Origin: Aureispira anguillae
Lineage (GTDB): Bacteria > Bacteroidota > Bacteroidia > Chitinophagales > Saprospiraceae
Reading direction: 5' to 3'
NCBI RefSeq assembly: GCF_026000115.1
Contig: NZ_AP026867.1
Coordinates: 341,501-405,500, forward strand
DNA: 64,000 nucleotides
Below are positions 45,425 through 53,939 of the stretch, piece after piece. The translations under genes and the position numbers were made by a program. Under the pieces are notes generated by a model. The model worked only from the letters and a program-made list of their open reading frames with translations. It had not been told where the DNA came from and made no database searches. Numbering within the stretch: the stretch's first letter is position 1; each line of letters opens with the position of its first letter.

Positions 45425-45441
45425 TTAAAAAGAAAGATGGC

Positions 45442-45924
45442 TTATAATGAATGTATTAGCGCATCAATATTATTATCTTCAACTAATTTTTTAGTGAAAA
45501 TTTTGTGCCCTTTAGGAGCAAAAAGATGCAATTGCCCTTTTTTAACAGAAGCCATTGTACTCAACAATTTCCATCTTGTCACTAATTTTCTAGTATTATC
45601 GCATTTTAAAGCTATTTCAGAATAATGAGTAGCATCATCAATAGTGAAAGACACATCTGGTTGTACTTGGTCATTTGTGGACTTGTTCGTAAAAATTTTT
45701 GGATCATCGTATCCCTCAGATGTTGTTTGTATAGAGCTAATTTTTCGTTTCTCAACCCAAGTGATAACCTTGTCTATATATTTATCCTTACTCATATAAT
45801 CTTTAGTTCTTTTATTGTTTAATGGTGTAAAAATAATACTTTTTGTCTGAATTACGGTGTCCGAACTATAATATTTGTTTATTTTGTTCAGAAGGAGGGG
45901 GAATAAATGGTTTATTTTGCTCAT
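45442..45924 (-). CDS. Conserved hypothetical protein
   Basis: Encodes 160 residues from the ATG at 45924 (MSKINHLF); a start seven codons earlier is possible. It is basic with no membrane segment. The core reads GYDDPKIFTNKST, then QPDVSFTIDD, then YSEIALKCDNTRKLV, then WKLLSTMA and LFAPKGHK. The order Asp, then EIALK, loosely recalls the PD-(D/E)xK nuclease fold, but the spacing of the Glu/Lys pair is not canonical. I do not assign a function. It is convergent with the adhesin and shares its terminator. Confidence 0.7.
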   Translation of the reverse strand: MSKINHLFPLLLNKINKYYSSDTVIQTKSIIFTPLNNKRTKDYMSKDKYIDKVITWVEKRKISSIQTTSEGYDDPKIFTNKSTNDQVQPDVSFTIDDATHYSEIALKCDNTRKLVTRWKLLSTMASVKKGQLHLFAPKGHKIFTKKLVEDNNIDALIHSL

Positions 45925-46116
45925 TAAGGAATACCTAATAAACAATACAATTATTTTAATATACTACTATAAATCTATAGGGGAAAGGACAAAACTAGTT
46001 AATAAAATCAAAAATTTGACAAAATTACCATAAAAAAAAGTCAAATTTATGCGAACTTTAACCATAATATGGAATAAATAATTGTTGTAGATTGTTTATT
46101 TTCGCTCTTATAAAGT
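45925..46116. other. Intergenic, no gene
   Basis: AT-rich sequence before a dispersed element. The gene-free stretch continues from 46321 to 46624 on the other side of the element. No gene or clear signal is seen in either part. Confidence 0.5.
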
Positions 46117-46320
46117 GAAATTGTTTAAAAATGGAATTACTTTGTGAGTGCTTCGCAGTTTTGTTGATAATGAGTAGTAATTTTTAGATAAACAAGGCAA
46201 AAATTAGCTTCGCTGCTACTTCGTGGTTTCTTCATAGCAGCGCTATGGAGCAAATTTTTAACGCAGAGTAGCTAGAAATTAGCTTTCATTAGCGATGTAA
46301 GGCTATTCTTAAACAACTTC
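46117..46320. repeat. Dispersed intergenic element, copy B
   Basis: Bounded by GAAATTGTTTAA (46117-46128) and TTAAACAACTTC (46309-46320), an inverted pair with 11 of 12 matches. It shares its start and an identical 40-base block (46224-46263) with copy A at 8421-8740. No coding capacity; the centre of the block is the palindrome CATAGC-AGC-GCTATG. Confidence 0.72.
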
Positions 46321-46624
46321 AGTAAATGGAACTCAGTTTGCTAGTTTAGAATAGAAAAAATGTTGCCATAAAAACGATCCTCATTAATGAAATGAGGAGT
46401 ACGTACTCTTAAAGATAGATCGCTTATAACTATAAAATTAGTGACATAATTAGGTGTTTATAAGGATAGTAAGACGACTTAAAAAAACGAGTTTATAATT
46501 TATTTTTGATGCTCAATTCCCAAATATATACGAGCATAAATTGTCCAAAAAAATAAGATAGTTTCCCCAGCTACCTACCGTACTGTAACCAATTTAGATA
46601 CTAATCAAATTAATTCTTTTTAAC

Positions 46625-49606
46625 ATGAAAAAGATTGTACTTTTTTTATTACTTGCCATTTGTCAACTATCTTATGGGCAAAGTGGAATAACATCAGCAA
46701 CGCCTGATTATACCACCGCAGGATTTACTAGTGAGCCTCTAAAAGTTGGAGATGCAATAACTATAAATGAGTCTACGGCACATCCCTATAATCCAACAGG
46801 AATTGAAGCGGTTATCTTTGAAAAGGAGTTTTATAATAAATACTCTTCCTACATAAAAATTTACTTTAAGAACTTTGATTTAGCTCCTGGAGACTATGTT
46901 GAAATAATCAGCCCCAATACAGGGGAATCTATTATTTATGCAGGTCAAGGCAAAATTATTGATCAAAATAATACCATGATTAGTGACTTTTGGTCTCAGG
47001 TACTTTTTGATGAGCGAGTAATTGTTCGACTACATTCCATTGCAGGATCTAATCACTATGGTTTTGACATCGCAGAAGTGGCTTATGGCTATCCCCAAGA
47101 ACAAATTGATGCAATTTTGAATGAAAAATCAATCTGTGGGCAGGATGACAAAGAGCCTGTTATTTGTTACAATGGAACGACTATGCACGATAAAGGGCGG
47201 GCAGTCTGCCGTTTGTTAATAGGGGGGACAGGGTCTTGTACAGGATGGCTATTAGGTTGTGATGGACATGTAATGACCAATAATCATTGTATAGGTACTT
47301 CTTCTGATGCCGCCAATACGGACTTTATATTCAATTACCATCATACCAATTGCAATGGTAGTGGAAATTCTGTTTCAGATGTTGTAGCTGCCTCTGCTAA
47401 TTTTATAAAAACAAGTTCTTCTTTGGATTATACGTTGGTTCAATTGCCTGTTAATCCTACCAATACATACGGATACTTGAGCCTTAGCTCTGTTGCTCCA
47501 ACGATCAATGATCGAATCTATATTGTTGGGCATCCAGGAGGCAGAAGAAAAGAAATTACCGTTGTAACAGACCAAGGAGGGGATGCCAATGGAAATGCTA
47601 TAGTGAATCAGATGACCACAACAGGTATCCGTTATTATGCTGATACAGAAGGAGGGAGTTCAGGATCGCCAGTTTTGGATTTTAATTCTAATTTGGTGGT
47701 TGCTATTCATAATACAGGAGGTTGTACAAATGGTTCGAGTGGTAGAAGCGATCAATTGATTGCTGCTATTGCTGCTGATATGCCCAACTGTGGTATCGAT
47801 AGTTCGGGGGGAGCGATTCCTGTTCCTTGCGGAACGACCATTACTAGTTTTCCTTATACCGAGAGTTTTGAAAATACCACAGGAGCTTGGACACAAGGAA
47901 CCAATGATGATTTTGATTGGACGCTACTATCAGGTGCTACTCCATCTAATGCAACAGGACCTACAGCGGCTAATGAGGGAACTTATTATATCTATATGGA
48001 AGCAACGGCTCCCAATAGCCCAAGTAAAAATGCTAAATTATTGAGCCCTTGTTTTGACTTGACAGGAGTGAGCTACCCTGAATTGGCGTTTAATTACAGT
48101 ATGTATGGCGTGAATATGGGAACCTTATCTTTGGAAGTGAGCACTAATAATTCAACTTGGACAACGCTTTGGTCTAGAACAGGAGATCAGGGACCAGATT
48201 GGATTCCAGATACAATAGATTTAAATGCCTATACGAATGAAAGTTCAGTGAGAATACGTTTTAATGGGACTACGGGGTCTGATTTTCGTTCTGATATCGC
48301 TATTGATGCTTTTTCTATTGGTGCAGGAACACCAGATTGTACACCGATAAATACCTTCCCTTATACCGAAAGCTTTGAGAATACATTGGGCGATTGGACG
48401 CAAGGGACAGGAGATGATTTTGATTGGGCAATTCACACTGGAGCAACACAGTCTAATAATACAGGACCAGCGACAGCAAGTGCGGGGAATTATTATGTTT
48501 ATATGGAGGCTTCTGCGCCCAATAATCCTAGTAAAGATGCCTTTTTGGTGAGTCCTTGTTTTGATTTATCAGGAATTCAATTTCCAGAATTGACATTTAT
48601 GTACCACATGTATGGTGCTGATATGGGAGCACTAGAGGTTGAAGTAAGTACTGGTGGAGGTACTTGGACGAGTGTATGGACAAGAACAGGAGATCAGGGC
48701 AATGCTTGGTTGGCTGCAACCATAGACCTTTCTGCTTATACCAATGCAACAGATTTAAGAATACGTTTTAATGGAACGACTGGCTCATCATGGGGATCTG
48801 ACATTGCTGTTGATGCGGTATCTGTTGGGGCTGTTAGTTATAGTTGCCCTACAACCATTACCAATTTTCCTTATACCGAAAGTTTTGAAAATACCTTAGG
48901 TGCTTGGATGCAGGAAACAAATGATGATTTTGATTGGGCTGTCCTCTCTGGTGCTACTCCGACAAGCACGACTGGTCCTGCAATGGCGAATGATGGAACG
49001 TATTATGTGTATATGGAGGCTTCTTCTCCCAATTATCCATCCAGAACGGCTATTTTGACAAGCCCTTGTTTTGATTTGTCTACCGTAACAGATCCAGAGT
49101 TAACCTTTGATTATCATATGTATGGTGCTGATATGGGAGTATTAATTTTAGAAGCAAGAACAGCTAGTTCCAATTGGGCAACTTTATGGGCTAGAGTCAA
49201 TGACCAAGGAAACAACTGGTTGACTGCTACAATTGATCTATCTTCTTATGCTAGTGCAACGGATTTGAAATTGCGTTTTAGAGGAACTACTGGTAGTTCG
49301 TGGTTTTCGGATATTGCAATTGATGCTTTCTCCATTGTTTCGACGACAACTACCAATGTAATCGCTACTCAAAATGAACAAAGCTTCTTAGCGGTTGCTC
49401 CAAATCCTTTTAATGATTATTTAGAAATTGCAACCAACATAAAAGGACTTTCTAAGTATACGATTACAAATGTACAAGGACAGATCGTTCAGGTAGGAGA
49501 AATTAACGATAAAACGATTCAGGTAGATCGTTTGATAACGGGTGTTTATTTCATCAGTTTTACTAATGGACAAGAGCACATTACTCGTAAAATTGTTAAG
49601 CAATAA
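46625..49606 (+). CDS. Secreted trypsin-like serine protease with three MAM domains and T9SS sorting
   Basis: Encodes 993 residues. The signal peptide is 1-18 (ending SYGQ), followed by a beta-rich pro-region to about 195. The chymotrypsin-fold protease (about 195-395) has the triad His221 in MTNNHCIG, Asp268 in SSLDYTLVQL and Ser346 in EGGSSGSPVLD. Three tandem MAM-type jelly-roll domains (about 402-560, 570-725, 735-895) each hold DDFDW, GTYY/GNYY, SPCFDL and SDIAIDA. A type A T9SS domain (about 915-993, VAPNPFNDYLEIAT) ends the protein. It is exported to the surface or medium, probably to degrade protein with the MAM domains targeting the substrate. Predators such as Aureispira secrete such enzymes. 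Confidence 0.93.
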   Translation: MKKIVLFLLLAICQLSYGQSGITSATPDYTTAGFTSEPLKVGDAITINESTAHPYNPTGIEAVIFEKEFYNKYSSYIKIYFKNFDLAPGDYVEIISPNTGESIIYAGQGKIIDQNNTMISDFWSQVLFDERVIVRLHSIAGSNHYGFDIAEVAYGYPQEQIDAILNEKSICGQDDKEPVICYNGTTMHDKGRAVCRLLIGGTGSCTGWLLGCDGHVMTNNHCIGTSSDAANTDFIFNYHHTNCNGSGNSVSDVVAASANFIKTSSSLDYTLVQLPVNPTNTYGYLSLSSVAPTINDRIYIVGHPGGRRKEITVVTDQGGDANGNAIVNQMTTTGIRYYADTEGGSSGSPVLDFNSNLVVAIHNTGGCTNGSSGRSDQLIAAIAADMPNCGIDSSGGAIPVPCGTTITSFPYTESFENTTGAWTQGTNDDFDWTLLSGATPSNATGPTAANEGTYYIYMEATAPNSPSKNAKLLSPCFDLTGVSYPELAFNYSMYGVNMGTLSLEVSTNNSTWTTLWSRTGDQGPDWIPDTIDLNAYTNESSVRIRFNGTTGSDFRSDIAIDAFSIGAGTPDCTPINTFPYTESFENTLGDWTQGTGDDFDWAIHTGATQSNNTGPATASAGNYYVYMEASAPNNPSKDAFLVSPCFDLSGIQFPELTFMYHMYGADMGALEVEVSTGGGTWTSVWTRTGDQGNAWLAATIDLSAYTNATDLRIRFNGTTGSSWGSDIAVDAVSVGAVSYSCPTTITNFPYTESFENTLGAWMQETNDDFDWAVLSGATPTSTTGPAMANDGTYYVYMEASSPNYPSRTAILTSPCFDLSTVTDPELTFDYHMYGADMGVLILEARTASSNWATLWARVNDQGNNWLTATIDLSSYASATDLKLRFRGTTGSSWFSDIAIDAFSIVSTTTTNVIATQNEQSFLAVAPNPFNDYLEIATNIKGLSKYTITNVQGQIVQVGEINDKTIQVDRLITGVYFISFTNGQEHITRKIVKQ

Positions 49607-49649
49607 AAAATATTCAATGAATTGAATATAGAAACCATATTAAACTAGA

Positions 49650-49688
49650 CAGCAGCCATTCTGAAAATTCAGAATGGCTGCTGCTTTT
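49650..49688. terminator. Rho-independent terminator
   Basis: Perfect 16-bp stem (49650-49665 with 49668-49683, CAGCAGCCATTCTGAA and its complement), two-base loop, then TTTTT. It ends the protease gene and may also serve the convergent TetR gene. Confidence 0.9.
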
Positions 49689-49705
49689 TAGTTGGGAAGA
49701 AAGTC

Positions 49706-50263
49706 TTAGCAATAGGGGTGAACCATCTTAAGCAGATGGGCGATCAAGTCTTTTTTATTTACAGGAATTGCATTGCCCATTAATGAATAGCCCTCAATAT
49801 AAGGCATTAAAATACTGACAATAAGATCAGTTTGTTGACTATAAGGAGCAAATTGCTCAACCAACCAATCGTTGTGTTTTTTGTAGTGAAGACGAACTAA
49901 TTCATCAATCTTAGGATTTTTAGTAGCTAAAGCCCAAATCTCTCGAAACATAGCACAGCGTTCACTAGAACTTCCACTAACTAGAGATTGTTCCAAAAGA
50001 AGACTTAGTAAAGCAATGAATTCAATGTCTTTGGGCAATTGAGCAATCTGTTGGCTTATCTCTGCTTCATTTTGCCTAAAATAGTCTTGTATAGTAGCCT
50101 CTAACAAGGCATTCTTGTCCTTGTAGTAATATTGCAAATTACTTAAGCGAATATCAGCTAATTTTGCAATTTTTCGCATGGTTAAGCCACCTGCCCCTTC
50201 TTGGCTAAGTAATCGAATCGTCGTTTGAATTATTTTATGGGTTTTTTCTGTTCGTCTACTCAT
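49706..50263 (-). CDS. TetR-family transcriptional repressor
   Basis: Encodes 185 residues. The N-terminal TetR helix-turn-helix (GLTMRKIAKLADIRLSNLQYYYKDKNALLEA) is followed by a helical ligand domain with a TetR_C-like pattern. It is divergent from an NAD(P)H oxidoreductase gene. The 274-base gap contains two palindromic sites around a promoter, so it very probably represses that gene and possibly itself. The inducer is unknown; quinones or electrophiles are a guess from the target gene. Confidence 0.93.
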   Translation of the reverse strand: MSRRTEKTHKIIQTTIRLLSQEGAGGLTMRKIAKLADIRLSNLQYYYKDKNALLEATIQDYFRQNEAEISQQIAQLPKDIEFIALLSLLLEQSLVSGSSSERCAMFREIWALATKNPKIDELVRLHYKKHNDWLVEQFAPYSQQTDLIVSILMPYIEGYSLMGNAIPVNKKDLIAHLLKMVHPYC

Positions 50264-50465
50264 ATTTTTTATTAGAGCTTCCTATAAAAATGTTTACACA
50301 AAATTGTTTTCTGATTTTCAAATTAACACCAAAAGTGAATCATTAAAACACTGATTTTGAGCGGCTGTGTTTTTTATAGGAAACCCTTTATTTTTATTTA
50401 AAAACACATCTATCCAATGCTAAGGTACAAAGTATAATACTAAAAAAAGACAGTATAACTTGTAA

Positions 50466-50487
50466 AAGTTGGTCGAATGACCTATGT
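50466..50487 (+). promoter_or_regulatory. Operator site 1 for the TetR regulator
   Basis: Imperfect palindrome AAGTTGGTCGA-ATGACCTATGT with the core GGTC-N4-GACC, sharing AGTTGGTC with site 2 and centred 27 bases from it. It overlaps the -7 promoter element. Confidence 0.65.
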
Positions 50488-50490
50488 TTG
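50483..50490 (+). promoter_or_regulatory. -7 promoter element of the oxidoreductase gene
   Basis: TATGTTTG matches the Bacteroidota TAnnTTTG element. It lies between the two operator centres and about 48 bases before the start codon, so a bound repressor would block it. Confidence 0.6.
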
Positions 50491-50491
50491 T

Positions 50492-50515
50492 AAAGTTGGT
50501 CATTTGACCAACTTT
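50492..50515 (+). promoter_or_regulatory. Operator site 2, perfect palindrome
   Basis: AAAGTTGGTCA-TT-TGACCAACTTT: 11-base arms with no mismatch, 22 bases before the ATG of the oxidoreductase. The best operator candidate for the divergent TetR regulator. Confidence 0.8.
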
Positions 50516-50537
50516 TATTGACGCTAAAATAAATAAG

Positions 50538-51113
50538 ATGAATGTATTGATTATTAATGGAAATCCAAGAGGAGAGAGTTATACAGATGCACTTTGTAAT
50601 GCTTATAAAACAGGTGCCTTAAAAGCTAATGCGCAAGTAAAAATGATTCAACTTAGAGCGTTGGATTTTGATTTGAATTTGACAAGGGATTTTCAGGAAG
50701 GGAAAGATTTGGAGGAAGATCTGAAGGAGGCAATTGAGTACCTTAAATGGTGCGATCATATAGTTTGGGTGCATCCTCTTTGGTGGGCTAGTATTCCCGC
50801 TCTTATGAAAGGTTTTATTGATCGAGCATTTTTGTCGGGGGTTACTTATCGATATGAAAAGGGAAAAGCGCTGCCTGAACAACTTTTAAAAGGAAAGACA
50901 GCTCGTATTATTTGTACTTCAGATTCTCCCAAGTGGTATTATAAGTTTTATTTGGGTAGCCCAGCTACCAAGCAATTAAAAAAAGGAACGCTTGAGTTCT
51001 GTGGTGTGAGACCCGTTCGAACATCTTATATTGCTCCTATCCGAAATTCTACCGAAAATTTTCGAAAAAAATGGCTGGATAAAGTGACCAGTTTGGGACA
51101 GCAGTTAATATAA
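50538..51113 (+). CDS. NAD(P)H oxidoreductase of the NQO1/KefF flavodoxin-like family
   Basis: Encodes 191 residues with the flavodoxin-like fold. The FMN/FAD loop is at the start (IINGNPRGESYTDAL), and the WVHPLWWASIPALMKGFIDR stretch is the family hallmark (PLWW...P...KG..DR). It should reduce quinones or related electrophiles with NAD(P)H in the cytoplasm. Controlled by the divergent TetR protein through two operators, so it is probably inducible. Confidence 0.92.
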   Translation: MNVLIINGNPRGESYTDALCNAYKTGALKANAQVKMIQLRALDFDLNLTRDFQEGKDLEEDLKEAIEYLKWCDHIVWVHPLWWASIPALMKGFIDRAFLSGVTYRYEKGKALPEQLLKGKTARIICTSDSPKWYYKFYLGSPATKQLKKGTLEFCGVRPVRTSYIAPIRNSTENFRKKWLDKVTSLGQQLI

Positions 51114-51217
51114 ATTTAGGCTTAGAAGTTATTTTTTCTAAAAAAAAATAGCTATTATGAGATAGAATGAAATTATAATAGCTTGGTTATTAGTTGGTAA
51201 AATTGATTGCTAAGCAA

Positions 51218-51970
51218 ATGAACCCAAAACTAGACATGAACGAAATTTTAGACCATGAACCACAAAAGGAACAGGGGGCTGTGCCAATTCTTATTGTAGG
51301 CTTTACGCTATCTGTTTTTATACGACTAATAGGAAGTGTTTTTATACTGCAAAATTGGTTTTATGCTAGGGAGTTGATTGCTGTTAGTTCCTTTATGATG
51401 TTATTGTTTTGGATTTTATCTTTAAAAATATTTAGGCAAAAAAAAGATGGCTATTTAAGGTTCTACAGTTTCTTATTTGGAAGTGGGGTTATTGTAAAAA
51501 TAGTATCTACTATCTTTGGATTGCAGGCTTGGGGATTCAATTGGCTCTTTTTAGGAGGGATTTTTTTCGAACTAGGAGCCCTTCTGTTGCTGATCCGATA
51601 TTATCTGCTGTTTTATCAACTGAATACATCTACAACAATACTGACCTACCCCTTTTTGATTAGTAGTCCTGTATTTGTAATTGGTTTAGTGTTTAAATTC
51701 GAATCTTGGCGATATGCAAGTGAGTTAATTGTTTTGGGGGGCTTATTATTTGTTTTGACAGCGATGTTTCTCTTGATAAGAATATTATTAAAGAGAGAGG
51801 TTTCTAACAAAGGAATAAAGAGTCTATTACTGATTGCTGCAATGATTTTAATTATTGGTATAGTTTTTAAAATTCAATCCTGGCCTTTTGCTATGGAGTT
51901 GATCACGGTTGGTTTATTGAGTTTATTATTGGGAGTGGGGCGTAGTATTTTTAAACGATCAATCCATTGA
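51218..51970 (+). CDS. Polytopic membrane protein with GldL-like repeats
   Basis: Encodes about 250 residues from the ATG at 51218; the frame also opens with a TTG at 51194. It has about eight membrane segments, arranged as repeats of a motif like IGxVFKxQSWxxAxELIxVG: VFKFESWRYASELIVLG and VFKIQSWPFAMELITVG, with earlier weaker copies around QNWFYARELIAV. This motif recalls the N-terminal membrane hairpins of GldL, the T9SS/gliding motor subunit, but the cytoplasmic GldL tail is absent. Probably a paralogous inner-membrane protein; function unknown. Confidence 0.8.
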   Translation: MNPKLDMNEILDHEPQKEQGAVPILIVGFTLSVFIRLIGSVFILQNWFYARELIAVSSFMMLLFWILSLKIFRQKKDGYLRFYSFLFGSGVIVKIVSTIFGLQAWGFNWLFLGGIFFELGALLLLIRYYLLFYQLNTSTTILTYPFLISSPVFVIGLVFKFESWRYASELIVLGGLLFVLTAMFLLIRILLKREVSNKGIKSLLLIAAMILIIGIVFKIQSWPFAMELITVGLLSLLLGVGRSIFKRSIH

Positions 51971-52048
51971 ATAATTGAAATTACTTAATAATGAGTTGTT
52001 TAAGGTCTTAAGCAGCAACAATTATATCTTATTATTAATTTATGCTAA

Positions 52049-52714
52049 ATGGTTATGTGGACAGAAGTGCTAACTAAACTTGATCAACTTAAAGCTTATG
52101 ATTCACGGCATCAAGTTTTTGGTGCAAAAAATCATCGGTATGAACGAAATGAGCTCTTAAGTGCAGAAAAAATTAGGCAAGCAGCATCCAATTTGGGCGT
52201 AGAATTGCCTATAGAATTGGTGGAGTTTTATAAAACGATAGGAAATGGTATCGTAGGACCTTGTTATGGTTTATTGCCCATTGAAAAATTAAGAACTTAC
52301 CAAGCGGATCAAGTTTATCCAGGAGCAGCTTATTTTAAGGCGCTGGCAAAAAAACATAAGGATGGGCATGTGTATCCCAATGGGAGCTGGGAGTTGGATC
52401 AAGATGAGCTAAAAGGATTGTTGGTGATTATTCCCGAAGGAAGTGGTCATGAGATTTGTTTGGCGACTAAAGGGACTCGAAGGGGACAGGTGGTTTATGT
52501 TTCAACAAACGGCATGGTTCATGATTCTATATTTAATCTAATTGACTTGTATCACAATTGGTTGGATAGAGAGCTTGAAATTTTTGATTTTATGTTGGAT
52601 TTATTGGATAAGCAGTTGAAGGAAGAGGAAATCATCCAAAAGGTACGAACAAAATATCAGGTTTATAATGAAAAGGAGCGTCTGCTCGGTTTAATAACAT
52701 ATAGGCAGGACTAA
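52049..52714 (+). CDS. SMI1/KNR4 (SUKH) family protein
   Basis: Encodes 221 residues. The SUKH pattern is visible: an N-terminal helix, then LGVELPIELVEFYKTIGNG and YGLLPIEKL, then LLVIIPEGSGHEICLATKG. SUKH proteins are cytoplasmic. Many are immunity proteins of contact-dependent toxins, others are of unknown role. No toxin gene is adjacent, so an immunity function is not supported by context. The C-terminal helical region is acidic. Confidence 0.82.
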   Translation: MVMWTEVLTKLDQLKAYDSRHQVFGAKNHRYERNELLSAEKIRQAASNLGVELPIELVEFYKTIGNGIVGPCYGLLPIEKLRTYQADQVYPGAAYFKALAKKHKDGHVYPNGSWELDQDELKGLLVIIPEGSGHEICLATKGTRRGQVVYVSTNGMVHDSIFNLIDLYHNWLDRELEIFDFMLDLLDKQLKEEEIIQKVRTKYQVYNEKERLLGLITYRQD

Positions 52715-52744
52715 CGGATTAATTTATAGGCGTTATTACAAATA

Positions 52745-53073
52745 ATACTCCGTTAATTAGCTAGTGCGCTAGCGCTTATGAGCTCCCTGAGGTCGGTTCG
52801 TTACACTCGTGAGATAGTTTTTTGCTTTTTACAACTGTTCTCATGAGCAAAGCGAACTAAAAAAAAGCAAAAAAACATTGCTTTTTCCTTTGCAGCTTTT
52901 AGCTGCAAGCTGACGCAGCTCACTACCGTTCGTGTATTCGATTGATTATTACATGAGCTAGCAAAGCTAGGTTATCAAACAACTAATATTCTGAATGGCA
53001 AAATTATATCATTTTGATAATTAACTGCGTAGCACTCCTATGATAATCGAATACGATTTTTTAACGGAGTAAT
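52745..53073. repeat. Inverted-repeat-bounded intergenic element C
   Basis: About 330 bases bounded by ATACTCCGTTAA (52745-52756) and TTAACGGAGTAA (53061-53072). Nested inside are a second inverted pair, GTATTCGATT (about 52933) with AATCGAATAC (about 53045), and several small hairpins around AGCGAAC and GCAGCT. Not coding. It shares the TTTTTAACG motif with the elements at 8.4, 46.2 and 56.7 kb and may belong to the same broad family. Confidence 0.5.
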
Positions 53074-53201
53074 GCACAAATGAATTTTGCTAAAAATAGG
53101 CTATGTTGATCTTCAGGTTCTTATTTTGTATTGCTCTGCCAAAAGTGTCTTAAGTTGATAATTAATAACAAATATGGATTTCTGTTGATCGAAATAATAA
53201 G

Positions 53202-53939
53202 ATGGAAAAACAAAAAAAATTAACAAATATAGATAGAGCTCCTTCCTTTTTTCGTAGAATCTTAAGTATCGTTTTGCCGCTTTTTTTTCTAGGGATTTCA
53301 ATTTGGTTGGTGGCATGGATTGCAGATGGTCTCATGTTGCGAAATGCAAAACAAGAAGCACGAACCAAACGAGCCGTATTAGCCATTAGGGATAGTGTTC
53401 CGTCATTTGAGCAGTTTGGAACAGAGCTGTTTACAGAACCCTATCTAAAAGCGTATTATAGTCGATCCTACTATTTTACACAGAAGGGAAAAACCGATCA
53501 AAAAGAACTAATTGTAGCTAGTTTAAGACGCTTGACGACAGAGTTTGATTGCGTGGATATTTTTTTATTGGCGCATACCAATCCCTATTTATATTGGTTT
53601 GAAAGTTTGCCTAAAGAACTGCGCAAAAAAATACGATTGGTTTATAATACGGGCTGCCGAAATGCCAATCAAGGAGAGCGATGGTTGAGATTGGGGGCGG
53701 ATGCATACATTGGACACAAGGGCAAAACTAGTTTGTCTCCTTTTTTTTACGTTTATTTTTTGAGAAGATGGGTGAGTGGTTATCAGCTAGATCAAGCAAT
53801 TGAAGAATCGAATAAAATTGCTAAGGATGAAATTAATCTATTCAAAGATAAATTGCCAGATCCTGGAGATATGGGATATGTAGAACAAACACATGCCCAC
53901 CTTTTTGGAGAGCCTACCTTGAAAATTGATGATTTATGA
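53202..53939 (+). CDS. Membrane-anchored caspase-fold (clan CD-like) protein
   Basis: Encodes 245 residues. A basic N-terminus and one membrane segment (about 20-42) precede a soluble domain with the order of elements of caspase/CHAT/gingipain-type folds. A strand is followed by His125 in IFLLAHTNPY. A second strand is followed by Cys152 in LVYNTGCRNANQGERWLRLG, then GADAYIGH, and a helix with GYQLDQAIEESNKIA. These match the His-Cys dyad and the following Gly-Ala and G-x-s-x-x-x-A-l helix of CHAT and C25-like peptidases. The activity is inferred only. It overlaps the next gene by four bases (ATGA), so the two form an operon. Confidence 0.65.
   Translation: MEKQKKLTNIDRAPSFFRRILSIVLPLFFLGISIWLVAWIADGLMLRNAKQEARTKRAVLAIRDSVPSFEQFGTELFTEPYLKAYYSRSYYFTQKGKTDQKELIVASLRRLTTEFDCVDIFLLAHTNPYLYWFESLPKELRKKIRLVYNTGCRNANQGERWLRLGADAYIGHKGKTSLSPFFYVYFLRRWVSGYQLDQAIEESNKIAKDEINLFKDKLPDPGDMGYVEQTHAHLFGEPTLKIDDL

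Noticed and set aside
52049-52714. Immunity protein of a toxin system (SUKH family)
   Set aside because: No toxin, Rhs or polymorphic effector gene is adjacent, so the family link alone does not support it.
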